A stretch of DNA of 64,000 bases from Anas platyrhynchos (lineage: Eukaryota > Chordata > Aves > Anseriformes > Anatidae). The stretch spans positions 38,258,001-38,322,000 of the forward strand of contig NC_092594.1 of the NCBI RefSeq assembly GCF_047663525.1, in the 5' to 3' direction. Shown in pieces: positions 38,101-53,100 of the stretch. Each line of letters starts with the position of its first letter. Position 1 is the first letter of the stretch. The notes beneath the pieces were generated by a model. That model did no database searches and was not told the DNA's origin. It saw only the letters and a program-made list of their open reading frames with translations. Made by a program: the position numbers and the translations under genes.

Positions 38101-41100
38101 TCCCAACAGCAAAGCAGCAAGAAGCCCCTGACGTATTAATATTTTAAGTTCACTAGCTAGAAAAAGAGAGGAAAGCATGTTTTTTTAAACAGAAAACTCG
38201 CAGAGGCCCCTCCGTGCTGCTACGCCCTCCAATAAATAAAGGCAGCATTATCTGATACCCCATACCCGGTACTCCTGAGGGACGGCTCGGCTCAGCGATG
38301 CCAAACCGCTATTAAACCATTTCATGTTTATTTTTCCCCGAGGTGACAGCGGGGCAGGGCAGCAGCTCTGCGGTGCCTGCGTGCCTGCGGCAGGGCCCTG
38401 CTCGGCGAGGGATGGAGGTGCAGGAGGTACAGCTCGGCACGGCCAGGAGGAGTGCTGGCAGGGGACTGCGGTGCTGGGAAGGCACAGGGGACCCGGGGGA
38501 CCCTCCAGTCCCCCCATCCCTCCCCTGGAAATGCCTGCTGGTTCCAATGATGGGAATGAGATCTAATTGCAGGGTAAGAGAGAAAGACTCCAACTTGCAC
38601 AAGCAGCCTGTATGTGAGCTGGTGGCCGAGCCCCAGCTGCTGGCAGCCGGCACGGTGTCACCCCACACCCTGCCCCTCCCGCAGCTCCGTGCTCACCCTA
38701 ACCCTAACCCACAGCCCCTCTGCCCATGGGGGCAGCACGGAACCCCCCCGCCACAGCTTTCGTGATGGAGGAGCAGGCAGCACGGCTAGTTTGTCTTTGT
38801 GCCTCCTCCCCCTCTTCTGGAGAGGGTCTGCTTTTCAATGACTGAATGCACAGCGCGTTGGGAAAGGACAAAGACAACTTGGAGGCGAGATCAAGTCCGA
38901 GTCGCTGGCAGCTCTGCACGAGGGATAAACATGAGGGAAATAAAATTCAGCTGTTTGACAGCTGAGCTAGGTCCCAAGCAGTCGAATGCAGCAGAGCAGC
39001 TCCTCTGAAGGGCGTTTTGGGTGCCCCCCAGTACACCCCACTGCAGGGAAATCCCTTCCCAGTGGGTGATGGAGCCTGGGTTCCCCCAGCTGCTCCCGGG
39101 GTGCGCAGAGCACACAGGTGTCCCCTATGGGCAGGCACCTTCCCAACACTGCTTTGAGAGAAGAAATAAGGTGACCTCACCTGCTTTGGGAGATTATTCC
39201 CATTGTGTGATAAACGAAGCTCGTAAAACTAACGCAGAGTTAGCAGGAAGATACAGACACGCATACGTAATTATTTTAGGCTAACAACTTTCTTGCTACC
39301 TTTTTTTTTAATTTATTACGACACAATTTAGCAAGCAAGAAGTGTGTTACTCACTGGTTGCTTAGATTTCACACTTAATTTACATCTGACTTCAGCTTGG
39401 CATAAAGTGTAGGAAAACAGCGTTTTTAAGCTTTCCTCAGTCAATGAAAGAAAACCCTGAAGATGTGCCAAACGCTCACTGAAAACAAAGCATTGCATGC
39501 CACGGCTCCCAGCACTTCTTACAAACCAGGAACACCAGCAGCCACCCCGGACTGCAGAGCTGGTCCAGCTCATCACCAGAGGGTGGCAAAAGATGAGTTT
39601 TCTGGTGTTTTTTTTTTTCATCTCCAAGAAAATTTGAGTTGCAGTTTGGCACCCCAAGAGCCTCTCCAGGCGCAGCGGCCTGGTGGAGCCAAGGAGCCGA
39701 GGCCTTGGTGAAGTTACAGAGCCGCTCTCCATATGTTAGATAATTACAGGGTTAAGAACATGCACGCAAGCTTTAGAAGACCTCGTTTTTAGCTTCCCTC
39801 GATGACGACACAGCACACAGCTGGGGAGGAGCAGGCCCCTTTGACCAGGCAGGGCGGTGAGGGAGCCGCAGACGCTTTGCTCCCTGCGGGCACTCGAGCC
39901 AGGCCTGCGAAGAGGCAGACGGCAGCAGGCAGAGAGCTGCCAAAGCCCCGGGTTGGACCAGTTTGAGAAGTAAATTGTTTATTTGTTGTTAGGTTATGGC
40001 TGTTAGAGAGAGGGATTTTCCAAAACACTTCACAATGTGCAAACACGCCTACAGTTGTTCTTTCAGCGAGGGGCAGAGCAGCCTGCCCTTGCTGCTCCTG
40101 ACTTCATCTCGCAGGCTTTTGTAGGGGTTTTTGCGTATTTCATCTTCTTCAGGTACTGAGGTTGAATCCCAGTAAGACAGCTTCTTCCACGGTTCCTGTA
40201 CCCGTACAGTTCTGGCATTTAATTTGAACTCTGTCCTTTCAAGGCCAAGAAGTGTTTTCCATCTGCCCAGCAAGCCCGTACCTCAGCATGTGATGGAAGG
40301 CAGGGCAGCTACTGCAGTTTGCCAGTGAGCAAACTCAAATTGCAGAAGAAATTAAAATTATAATTATGGCAAAGCCTCATGTAAGCGTGTGGATGGATGA
40401 CTTCATTTACTGACTACTTCAGCTCACAGTTTAGAAACTGACCGTACAAAAAGTGCTTGGTGAACATGGAGCAAGACACCATGGCTTAAAATCTACAGCA
40501 CTGGGAAACAACCAACCAGTTGAACTATCTGTACAAAGGAGTTTTGGGGCAGAGATACAAAGAACATTTAAAATTATGTCCTGAGACTGCTTTTCACCAC
40601 CTCCACACAGACTGAGGCAGGGGAACTAGAGTCCAGCGAGGTGGCACAGCAGCAGGTGAGCAGCCTCTGCAGGGGTGTCCCCGCTGCCACCGCCTCCAGC
40701 AGGTCACCGCAGTGCCTCCAGCACCTCCTCGGAGGCCAAACTCCTCCAGCCAGAGGCAAACTTACCCCATGGAGGATGCAGGATTCAACTCACCAAGCAG
40801 CTGCACGTGTGCAGAGCCTGTGCAAGGAGCAGGATGTTGATGCTCAGAAGTGGGACAGGTCCCTTTCAGCTTTTAAGAGTTCAATGGTATTACCTACTGC
40901 AAACCATTGCTGCGTGCTCAGCAACTTGAGATACTTTGGAAAACTTTCCGAAACCCAGGAGCGCATGCTGTGAAAGCAACCTGCTGGATTTAGGCCAGTG
41001 CAGGTCCTGATATTCCGCGTACTTTAGCACGGAACCTGTTCACCATTTGCTTAGCCACCCGCTAACGCAGCGCAAGCAGCTTTCCCTGGAGACGCCCACG

Positions 41101-44100
41101 TTGCAATGCCTCGTTCCTCACCCCCAGCCTTGGGGCAGGTTGCTGCGTGCGGGCACGTCACCAGTTAGCATGTGGTGCTGGATAAAAGCAGGTGGATGAA
41201 AACAGACACTGGGAAAAAGAACAGCCCACAGCCAGCATGTAAAAAAGGGCAGAGCGACTTACTCAGGTCGTTGTCCATCTTGAAGGCGATGTCCAGCTGC
41301 ATGATGAAAAGCATGAACTGGAACCAGGGGCTCATCTCCTTGCTGGGGAGAGGGATGTGCACGGCAAACACGATGTCGTTGGCCTCGATCTGCCTGCTCA
41401 CTGCTTCGTCGAAGTCTTTGAGCTTCTCACAGTGGTTGGGTCCCCAGGGCATCAGCCACTTGGTTTTGTGGTGGTTTTTCCTTACATCAATGCACTTCAC
41501 TGACATGTAAGGGACAGCTGTCGTGGGGCTGGGAGCTGTAAATGAAAGAGAACCACATTTTTAGAGTCTTTAGATGTTGCACGTAGTGGGTTCCCCACCA
41601 AAGTACTCAGCTCCCCATTCAGCTGTTTGAAGGCAATTCAAAACAAATGCATCAAATGATGCTCCTTCACAGCTCCGTGATCCCATAGTTAAGTAATTAA
41701 GTTTATTACGTCTACAGCTGTATTACTGACTTTGTAGTGGGATCAAATGAGAATTAGCTGAAGCAGCAGGAACCCGCCGGCTCAGGCTCTGACTCCTCAG
41801 TTACACCAGCAGCAGACTGGAAGTTACTGGCACTTCTCTCTGGGCACGCACCCTTCCAGCTGGCTCACTCCAGCCAACCCCTGTGCAAAGCCCATCGCCA
41901 TATCACAAACCCAGACACGAACCCATCCGAAACCTCATCCCAGACTGCAGTGATCTGACCCACACGTAGCCAAACAACTCCCCAGCAGGAAGGCTTCGCT
42001 CCCTGTTGAATCAAAGCTCTTCCTGGAAGGGTGACAGTCCGAGGATAATGCGTCTTCTGGAGAACGCCAAGGAAGCAAACAGCTCCCAGCACCACCAAAC
42101 TGAACAATGCTGCGTTTTTCTTTACCGAGTCAAGGCGTGATCAGAGAACTGAGCTGAATGCATGGGCACGAGACACCCGTTGGCATTATAGCAGGGATGT
42201 AAAACATCCCAGGTCAGCAAATTAAAACTATTGGGGATTGTCCTGCTCTGGCTTTACATCCATGGGGGAACAGTCAGAAACACTGAAGCAGAACTGGGGA
42301 TGCAACATGCAAATCTCTCTAAAAGAAAGAAGAAGCTTTTAAACTCAGAAGTATTTATTTATCTCACAGTTCTGCCCTGCAAAGCCCTCTGGTGAAAGCA
42401 GCTCTGCCTCATTTCTGCCATCATTAGGGACATGAATATTTTAATGCTGCCTGCACACATCGAGGACTGGGAGCTCTAACGGAGCCGGTGTGACCTGGGG
42501 GTGCCCACGGGTCGGGGAGCCGAGGGGCAGAAAGTAGCCAGGTGACAATTCTCCTGTCCCTTATGGACCTGCTCCCTTTCCGTCACAAAAAAGAGCACTG
42601 TTCTGCACAACAGCCAGCTCAGGACTTTTGAAACACCCGGTATGGTTTGCCGTGATTAAACCAGAACTGTCTGATTTCTGAAGTGCAATCTGCAAGTACC
42701 GCTGGACGTGCTTTAATTAATTTCTTCCAGCTTCACAGGTTTGGGAAAGCAGAAGGAAAAGGTTAAATCTTTCTTTACGAGCTATTAAAGTTTTACTTAC
42801 TTCTGTTTTCACAGGAATTTGGAAAAATTAAAGTTACATAACGCCACTTTCTTGTGGAATGACAGTTATTAAGGAAAACAACCCCCACCTTTTTTTTTTT
42901 TTTAATGAAAACAGTGCGCAATTAAAAAGTTTAGGACAAATTTAATAATGTTAAAATGTTCTAATGCAGATGAGAAGCACTGAGACGTTCCTATCCTGTG
43001 AACTGAAAGAGGGAGCATGTAGGATAACAGAATAACCCCCAGCCCAGGCGCATCACGGATCCGCAGCACTGCTGCCTTTCGGAGCATTTTGAAGGCTCTG
43101 TGGTCCCCTGGGAGCCACCGAGAGCTGGTAGGTTACGGCAGCTCCAAAAAAGAGCTTGATATGCCAGAAAGAAGCAGAAAAAAATATCGAGGACTCAAAA
43201 AAAAAAAAAAAAACAGTTACAGGATGCTCCCGCGATGTACCACGGGCACATTAAACATGCCACTCACGCTGCCACGTTCTTATATCGTTTCTCGATGCAG
43301 AGCCTGGTGCCAGCGGCTAAAACTGCAGCCCCACGTGCCTGTTAGGAATATTGTTGGGAAATAAAGCTCATATGCAGGCTGGGCGCTCTCAGAGCTTTTG
43401 AAACTCCGAAAGATCTTTGTGTGATGTAGGAGTAGGCATCCCTGAATTAGGGGCCGTTGTTCCTCCTGCAGGGAAGGCTCACGGTTCCTGCTTTGATGCA
43501 GCTCGTTACAGCCATAAATACACGTTTTCATCGCTGACTGATTATGATTTTAAAGCCTTGGCGTGCTGACACCCACAGCCCCTCTGCCAAAGCTACAGCT
43601 CGGAGGAGCAGGAGACAATCGCTATATATATTCCTTGTCAGGAACTGCACACCAAACAAACGTCGGCACTTGGCTTGCATTACTTGTTTGGCCCCGTTCC
43701 CATTAAATTCGAGCGAGTGTTGAACCAAGTGGAAAAAAAATGCTTTGTGAAGCTGCAGCCAAGTCAACTAACAGCATTACAAAGTGCTATGCAAAACAAA
43801 GCTAGCATCAAGGGATTTCAGCTACACGCTGGTGCCAAGCAGGCTGCTTTCAACCATTCTGGCTGTGGGCTGCTAGAGGGTTCAGTTTTACGCATTCGGT
43901 GATATATATCTGCCTGTAAATAATTAAATAGCAGCCTTTGCATAATGGAGTGGAGGAGCCTCAGCCCCTGTCCCCAACCTGCTCGCTCGGAGGAGCAGTA
44001 ACGCGGCAGGGAGCGCTGGGGTGTGCTGCAGGAGCAGGCGAGGACGGGGCTTTTGGCACAGCTCGGAGGAGCCGTGCTGCCCGTGGATGCCTTCCCAATG

Positions 44101-47100
44101 CTCAAGAGAAAAAGCTTCGGGGGACGAGCTCACAGACACAATTACTGGCTGCAGAGGCTTTCAGGGCAGAGGCACGGATCTCCATGGAGCCAGCACGCAC
44201 ATGCCCGCGGGGCGCAGCCGGGACTGTCCCCACCAAACCCTCCTCAGCCCGGCAGAGGCATCCTCACCCAATCCTCCCCAAACACCCGGGTGAGCACGTA
44301 CATGAAAACGCAGCCAGCAGCTCGGAGCAGCCTGCCTTTTGTAGCTCGCTGCTTTTCATGCTGGTTTGGGCAGCGAGTAGCATTTCCCGGCTTTGAAGCT
44401 TGTTTGCACGCATGTTACAAACACCTTTGTCCTAAAGGCTGCCGCAGCCAGCTGGGACAGCCTGCCCGTGCTGCTGGCAGGGCAGCAGGCAGCCCCTTCC
44501 CCTCCTCCTGCCGCAGCCCACCCAGACCCCTCGCTCGCCACGGGCACCCCAAGGGCACCACCGAGCACCCAAAGCCAGGGCCAGCCCCTGCTACATCCCA
44601 GGAGGGCGTCTGATGAGCCAGCCACACCACTGAAGAAGTGCTCACAATTTCCAGCGAGGCTTTTCTCTCTTTTCTATTACGTACCATGCATACGTGGGCT
44701 CGAGCATATGAAATTTCTCAAGCTGTGCCCAGAGGAAAGGGCAGCAGTTAAAGGAACGAGCTAAGGAACAGAGATAAGTAATGCTGGACTGGAGGGGGCA
44801 GGTGGAAATCCGAAGTGGAATTGCTTTCAGCTCTGAATGATCCAGAACTACTCAGCCTCACGTGAATCAGGAGCCGCGATTTGACTGAAAGGTAAAAGGC
44901 ATCGAGGTTACAAAACAAATCCAAAGAAGAGGAGCTGCAGGAAACATCTCAGCATGCTTTGTATCCACGGACAGCAGCGGTCAGAGAAGTCCAAGATCCT
45001 AGGAGCTGATTCAGAAAAGGACTCGAGGATTTGTTTTCTCAGCACTGCTCACCATGCTGATTGCCAGACACCGAGGGTTTTCCTCCTCCATCTCAACTGG
45101 AATCAAAATTCTTTCACTTCCCATAGACTAAACAGCGTGAGAGCTGAGGCAAACAGCGAGAAGGACTCATTGCACAGCTGGGGCACCTCCGGGCTCGCCA
45201 GCACTGCTTCCACCCCCGTGTTCCTGGGAGAAGTACCGCAGTGCTGGCTGAAGGAACGGGGCACCCCGTCCCAAACACCCCGGGAATGGGGCAGCAGCGA
45301 TGTCCCTGAAGGGACAGGGACCCGTGGGCCCCCGGCGTGTCCTGCACAGGTGCCCTGTGCTCCTGAGCCCCAGGGGTGGATCTCGGTCACCACCACCCTC
45401 CCAGATCCGGCTGTCGGAAATCTCAGAACGGAAAGTTTTAATTCAGTTTGAGATGAGCGGAGCACTGCGGCCAATTAAATGAGACAAACAGAGCGAGGTT
45501 GGGATTTTTTTTGGCAAAAGTCTGAACTTCAGACTTAACCCTCCCGGCTCGGCTGCTTAAAAAGGCAAGCAAATGTCCGCTCCCCGGCCAACATAAGCAC
45601 GATTAGTTAACAACAAAATCTTCAATTCTGTTAGCGTACATTTTTAAACAATAGCCAACGCTGTGTGTTACAGAACCGTGCTTCCTTGGCCGGCACCTTA
45701 AAGATGAATCCCTTCAATGAGAGGCATCCTGCTTGATGCTGAGGAACAAAAACCGTCTAGTCCCAAGGAAAATTTACATCCCTTCCAACCCGAGCCATTC
45801 TGTGTTGTCCCAGGTGGGAGAGAGCCCAGGAGGTCTCCAGCCCAGCCTCCAGTCACACCAGTGACACCAGTCACGAGTGCACCTTCCACTTCACATTTCC
45901 AGTTGCTACGTTCCTTGCTCTCTCCTCTTCACATCCCCAGTCCTCACCCTCTATCAAATAGCCACATTTACTCCTCAAAGCAGCTTTTACGGTGTTTCTG
46001 TAAGCAAAAAGCTCAGACCAGCAAGGCGCTGCCACTCTGCCAAAGCCTGGCACGGCACTGGGACCGTGGGTGAGCAGCCAGGAGTACAACGCAGGTATTT
46101 GGGGATGGTGGGGAGCAGCTGCAGGGGTGGCAGCTCGGTGCTCGGCCCTGGCTCTCACCCTACAGACATCCCTGCACGTCCCAGCAGGGAGCATCAGCAG
46201 CTGTAGCCCAGCTGTGCTCGGAGAGCTGCAGGGCCCCGGGTTTGTGGGCGGTGGGGTGAGGATGCTGAGAGCACACGGCAGCAGAGGGGGGCTTTTGGTG
46301 GCAAGGAGCCCTTAAGGAGCTGTCGAGCGTGGGATCGTGACATTTCTCCTTCAGATTTCCAAGAGGAAATGTTAAAGCCATGAGGTCTTTAAGAGAGACA
46401 GAAAAAAATGAAGCCCTTTCTCCAAATGGATGCCACTTTTTCATGAACGCCCTTTCACACCTTTGTTCCACAAGCCAAATTTCACCCTGTCTCTCTCAGG
46501 CTGGCTGGTGCTGGCATGCGGGATGGGCAAATGAAACAGAAAACTTTCCCAACTCCAGCTCCATTCGTGGCCCAAGCGAAGGCTGGAAAAAGCCTGAAGC
46601 AGCACCACACCTCCGGCAGTCCTGCAGCCCGCAGGCTCCTTGTCAGAGCTCAGAGCAGCGGAATGACACCCAGCCAGGGCACGCCTCGGGCACGATGGGG
46701 GAACACAAACGACCCATTTGTCTGCTCTTGGGATCAGGGACATCACAGCTGATGTCAACAAACAGCACTGATGTGCTGCAGAACTCGTTTTTTGTTTAGT
46801 TCTCAAAGCCCCAGCTCAAACTTTGAGTGGGGTTAGGACAGTCACCACGTAACCTCTCCAGCACAGCGATGGGATTCTTCCTCTGGGCTCCGGCCAGCCC
46901 CGTCCCCGCAGCAATCCTCCACCACCCTGTGTGTGAGCAGCCACCTGCCCTGCTTGCTTCTGGGATGAAAAGGAGAAAATAAGATACTGACTGTAAGTGG
47001 GCTTACTTCAGGAACCAGTCCTCAGAGAGGAAAAAAACCTGTATTTGGACTTAGCTCTATAAGTAGAAAAAATTTAAACAGATTTACTATGAGATAAACG

Positions 47101-50100
47101 AGCTCGAGGCTTTGTGAACTTTACAATATTACATATGCCTATTTTTTTGAGTCACCATCACTCAAATTACTAGTTTCAGTAAATTAAGTAGATCTTTTAA
47201 AAGTTCCTGCAATAAACTCTCAAATTCCTCCTCCTCATTCATGCAAACAAGGCGTTCAGCCCCCTCGCAAGAGCAACATCCACTCCTCTCCCCCACGTGC
47301 ACGCACCTCTATGATATATATTTTGTACCTTCTCCTCTCGAGCACCTACAGCATTTCAAATTAACTACTGACCCTTGCTCTCGCACTATAAACAAGCCCT
47401 TTACAAAATCTCAATTGCATTGTGTCCACATTGATTAAAGCTTGAATCCTACTGACCTCATGTGGTGTTAACTTCTCCCATGCACCAGGAGCATTCTGCT
47501 TTTCTACTCAATTACCCCCTTCTGCGCAGAGCCATCACTACCCAATGAGCACACACAATGGACTTCTGCTTCATTACACTAACCAACAGCAGGGTAGGAA
47601 TAAACAAGCTAATTTATCATCCCCCGGACTGAGGTTTTCCAGCTGGAGCGGTGAGAACCTGAATCATGTTATATACACTTATGTATGTTTACTGCAGCAT
47701 AAAAGTCTTCTTTCCTTCTTTTTCTCTTTGCCAACCTTGCTGCTACCAGTTTAACGTTAGTGACACTGATCGCTAATGCAAACTTTAAATTCCTATTTTT
47801 TAATTGCCAGTTACTGTTTTACAAGCCTACATGTCTTTCTTCTGAAGACCAACAGCAGCTTTTACATACAGAATTGCCATCCTTTTAAAATAATCTAATT
47901 TATTTTCAAAACAAACAAACCCTACCTAGTAGAAGCCCATTCCCCTCGTGAAATGTCTTTCTTTTTTGTATTATTGGACTCCAGTCTTTAAGATCAAAGT
48001 CCTTTCAAGCCCCAGGATTTATCAAAACCCTGCGAGTGATTTTCGACAAAGATAGCGGGGCTCCAGCCCTGCTGGGGCCTCATCAGACACAGCACAGAGT
48101 GCGGCAGAGGTTTACCACGAGGCCCACAGCCACATGGCAAGTCAGAAACAGAGCCACGGACACCCAGAGGTGCCAGCTCCTGGTGCCTCACCCCCTGAGC
48201 TTTGGGGCTAGAAGCAGAGAAGGCATCCCGTGGTGTTCATCACCTTTTATTCTGCTGTTGCTGAAGCTGTAACTACACTTTTTTCAAACAAAGCACAAAC
48301 TGGGCTTAAAACTGGAGAAGTAGTTTCATTCCCAGTAAAGAGGGAATGGGTTTTTGCAAGAGGGGCACTGCTTCCATCCACGGTCACAGCACCACAGCCC
48401 AGCGTGGCTAGCTGTCTTCACCAGTAGGTTTGCCAGCACTACGAGCTTCTTGCTTTGTTTCAGGCCACAGAAACAAACCTGCCCAAGCAGATGAAGGAAG
48501 CCTGGCTGTGAGATTTCTGCCCCAAGCTGCTGGATCCCAGAGGTCCCTGGACGAGCACTAGAGCCAGCAGAACGGCCCTGCTGCGGCCGCTGGGACTGCC
48601 TGTGCTCGTTAACGCCATGCGGCACGACCGCAACAGCTCTCTGCCTGAGGTTTCTTCTTGGATGCCACTGCTGCATCCTCCTGCAGCAAGAGGCTGTGGA
48701 AAGAAGGAGCAGAGCCTCTCAGGGCAAGGCAAGCTGGAGACTTCTTCAGCGGGTCAGTTCTCAGAGAGCAGCAGCAACCGAGAAAAGTACGGTAGCACTG
48801 ACGTACTAATCACCACGAAGGCCCTTGGGTCTCCCCCCAAGCCATCCTCTGTCAGTTCTCAGCCAGGACCAAACACATTTCTTGCTATGCCTGGGCAAGA
48901 TGTAAACCCTGTGGAAAAGGCCCCAAAACAGCCACAGAGACCCGGTGTCACCCAGCAGTGCCTCAGGGTGCTGGGACACAGCGAGGTCCCTGCGGCCCCC
49001 TCAGCCCCTCGCAGACAGGGCCTGGCACTGGGGCGCAGACACACACCCTCCTTCAAAGGGCCTCCGAGCAGGCGTGGAAGACAGCCGCCTAGACTTCAAA
49101 GGCCGGCAGCTTTATGTGCTGCAGAAAAGACTTCCTGCTAAATCCCTACCCGGGCCTATTCAGCCGGCGTGGTGACACCGAGAGGAGGAGCGGAGCAAGA
49201 GCCCTTCGCGCTTCGCATCAGCTGGAGGCCTGCAGCTCCCTGATGCAACTCACTGAATTAGCTGCAGCTTGGAGGTGAAGCAACTGTGAGAAGCATGAAG
49301 TAAAAAAAAAATACCTCACAGGATTTACAGCCCCTACTGCCTGCTCCTCAAAGCCCCGAGCGCATGTCTCTGCCTCAGAACCGCCAATTTGAGGTACATT
49401 TGCCCATTTAGCTGCAGTTCCAGCTCTTAACGAGAAGGACCAGGCGGACACAAGCTGCACAGCCGTGACCTTTCACGTCTGCTTTTTCCTCAGCTCCCAG
49501 AGCCGCTGCCAAGGCCGCAGCACCGGAGGAATGTGCCCGCGCAGGGGCCGCTCTTGGCACCGGTGCCCGCAGCGCAGCCGGAGGGGCCGGCACCGGGCCC
49601 TGCTCCGCCACAGCCACCCGGCCCGGGGAGGTAATGAAATCCCGGGAAAGGAAATGAAATCCTGGAAACTCACTGCTCAGGAGCCAAGTCAGACATTTAG
49701 ATAATGACCGGGGATTGTTGATAGCTGCTCAGCCATTTATACTCATGACTCATTATCTCTCTGGGCGAGACACACAAGCAGGAGTTTTATTTGCTCCAGT
49801 CAAAACAATTCCAGTTTTTTCAACCTTAAACCAAGGCAAGGAGGCAGCGAACCTGCTTGATCACAAATGCAGCCCCCTCGTCCCAGAGGACCCATGTGCT
49901 AGAACAGACACCTCCACTTTTCCAAGCAGTTAATTTGTAAAACGCACAGCTGGTACGGGACTGCCGGCACTTTGCCGTGTGTGTGTGTGCCTGCTCTTTG
50001 GCTTGGCTACAGAAAAGTCCTCTTACATCCAAAGCCAGCTCATTTGAACGGAAAACAAGGTAATCTGAATCCTCACGAGGCATCCCTGTGGTCCTAGAAG

Positions 50101-53100
50101 TAGTGAGAAGTTGTCCAAGGGGGGGTTATCAGTTCCTAAGTGTGCATGCCACTGGGCTCACCCCGAGCCCTCCATCCCTCTGGGGCCTCTCCTGGACACC
50201 AAGGGCAGCCCGAATCCCCGGGGAGAAGAAGTGGGTCCCTGTCCAAGCCTGTCAGATCGGGTCTAAGGGTGTGCAGTGCCTGATGCAGCTCTCACGGGGT
50301 CAGGCAGCAGCTCACAGCCCGACGGGACATGTAAATCACTGCCTGCAGGCACCTGGATGGCAGCCTGCAGCAGGCTTAGGACAACACAGAGTTCCCTGCT
50401 ACGGCCATGAACTCCAGATTTGAGCAGTGGTATTCTTATCTTTAAGTAAAAAAAAATAATAATAATAAATGGCACGCATAAAGGAACTCCAGAATGCAAG
50501 GACTCTGTGAGCAGCTCCCACGTGGTACACAGAGGACAAAGATTTGTAATCCAGAGCTTTGGTTTAAACACAGCCAAAAGGCATCGAGGTCAGCCTGCCA
50601 CTGACTGGTTCCAGCACCCGGCCGGCACTGGGGCAGGACACGGCTGTCCTCGCTTGTCTTTGTTCCACTCAAAACTTCCAGAAGCAGCAGGACCCGACCA
50701 ATGCTGCCGCTGGTTCAGCAGGAGAAGCCCTGTCCTAGCACCAAACCCCAACCCTCCACGAGCTGCTTGGCACAAGCAGAGCCTGGGGACACCCTGGGGA
50801 CAGGCAGGTGGCTGACCCCAGGCCAGGCACTGCAAAGGCAGAGCGTGCAGATATACATATGCATGGTGTGTGAGGGCTGTGGGAATGCCGAATACAAAGC
50901 AGACCCAGCCGGGTTTCTCCCCCATTAACACTCGACTGATAGCAGGAAGCATCCCTGTTTGATCCTTTTCTCCTCTGATACAAACACCCCGTCCTTTATA
51001 GCAGGAATGCAAGGAGGAGGCCTCGTTGCAACTGGTTTTATGGATCCCATATTACCTCGTGCCTAACAGCAGGCACAGCACGGACACAGAGCAAAGCCTT
51101 GCAGGGGCCGCAGCAGGGCAGGGAGCTGGGTGCTCCGGGACAGAGGTGCAGCTCTCTGGAGCCCACAGCTCCCCCAGCAGCAGGGCAGCAGCTCAGAGAC
51201 ACGACCCTGCAAGGGTTTCTCGCTCCTTGGCTTTGCCGAGCTCCCTTGGGCTGCCACAGGAGCTTCACCCCCCCAGGCGATGACTCCTGTACGTGTACAT
51301 CCCACGTACGTGCTGCCAACAGGCACTTCGAGCAAAAATCCCAGGGAGCGCTGATAAAAGTCTTATATCTGAACGAGAGAGTCTGCAAGCCTGATTAAAG
51401 CTCAGGCATTAACACAGGTTGCTGTTCAGGAACCAGATTGAGAGCTACCCCTGGCAGAAAACACGATTTCAGGCGAACGAAGCCTTGCTGCCCGATCAGG
51501 TACCAACGTGCTGCATTTGTGTATTTCCAACTGGCAAAATAATCTGTTAAAATAGAGCACTTAGTCATTGTTTTGAAACATGACCTAACCGACTGCTCAA
51601 GGAGCGGCTGGCTTCGCTTTGTAGCTGCGTCCCGGTTGTGTACATATTTTGGTTGTGTACATATTTTGGTTCGTCTAGACCTGGATAAACGAAAATAACC
51701 AGATTCTCGGTGCCCGTGCGCTGCGCTGGATCAAACCAGCCCAGGACTATTTCAGTGACCCCTCGGCTCGCATCCCACCGTGTGCTCCACCAGGAGCACC
51801 AGCAGTGCCCGCGGGGACGCTGCAGGAGGACATTTACCACCGACACGTCTCCTGCTGGGCTCCTCTTGGGAAGGGGCACGGGGCAGGGGCTGGGGCTGGG
51901 CACCCTGCGGTGGCACGGGGGACACGGTGCCGGCCACCAGCCTGCAGCACCCAGGACTGGGGACGTGGGGAGCGAGGCACAGGCCATGATTGCTCCCCAA
52001 AAAGCGTTTCAGGCAGCGATACCCACTTGCATGCCGTGCACCAGGGAGCCCAGCAGCTCGCAGGAAGGCTCCCAGCGGTTCAGGGGCAAGAGTCACCGTG
52101 GTAGGAGCCACGCGAGCCCCTAGGGCAGGAGGGGAAGAGCATTTGGAAAGCCTCGCAGTGGGGTTTTGCAGCAATTAAAGGAAGCCTGCCCCTAACAGCC
52201 CCCTGGGGGAAGATGCCCTTACCCAACCCACGTGGAGCCGCCCTGGGTTTGGGTTGTGTGGCCCCGAGAAGGCACCCGGTGGGAGAACAACCTAACAGGA
52301 GGGTTTGTAGGGACAGAGAAATGAACAAGAGGGCTGCTCGGACCCCGCAAACACCAGGCTGATCACGCCTGTCCCCACACGAAAACAGAAACGGGGCTTT
52401 CTAATCAGCGTGCTCCTTTTGTACGTGCAGCTAGCGTTTTATGAACTTTAAGGGTTTTTTTCTAGCAGTGCCCTAAGATGAAGGAGCACCGAGCATGGCT
52501 TCTCTGCACAGGCCGAGGAATTTCTCTCGTGAATCAGCACGGAGCTCGGTAACGTGTCCCCGAAACCAGCTCCTTCAGAAAGAAAGGGAATGAAAAAAAA
52601 CCCAGTCCCGCTGGGATTCAGCACAGGGTCAGGCCCACAAGACCAGAAAACGCTGGGTTTTAGCCCAAAGCTCGCCGCAGCCGCTTTGGGGATGGAGGCG
52701 GGGAGCAGAGGCAGAAGGAGGGCAACTCAAGTTTCGGGGATTTTGGGTCCTGGGTAAGGGGGGGGGGGGGACATGGGGCCAGCACCCAGCCGGGACCCCC
52801 GGGCTCAGCACCCCCGGGGCAGTGCAGGGGAGCCCGGCGGGGGGCGCAGGACCCCCGGGGCAGCTCCTGGCTGCACAGCCCCGATTTCTGCCCCCCCCCC
52901 CCCCCAACCCCAACCCCAGCCCCCGGGGCCCCGAGCAGCGCCCCCGGGGCGAAGCCGGACAAAAGCGGAGGGGAAAGGGGTGGAGGGGAAGGGAAGGGGG
53001 TGGAAACGGGGGAAGGGGGTGGAAATGGGGGAAGGGGGGGGGGCGGCCCCAGCGCAGCCCAGACAATGGGAGCGCCCCGAGCGGCGTGGCCCCCCCCTTC

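Larger units (their letters stand above)
33837..41262 (-). other. WLS: WLS intron 2 (7.4 kb)
   Basis: Noncoding apart from a CpG-rich patch at about 35330-36120 with an overlapping plus-strand ORF, and a short telomere-like CCCTAACCCTAACCC at 38696-38710. No other gene is recognised. Confidence 0.75.
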
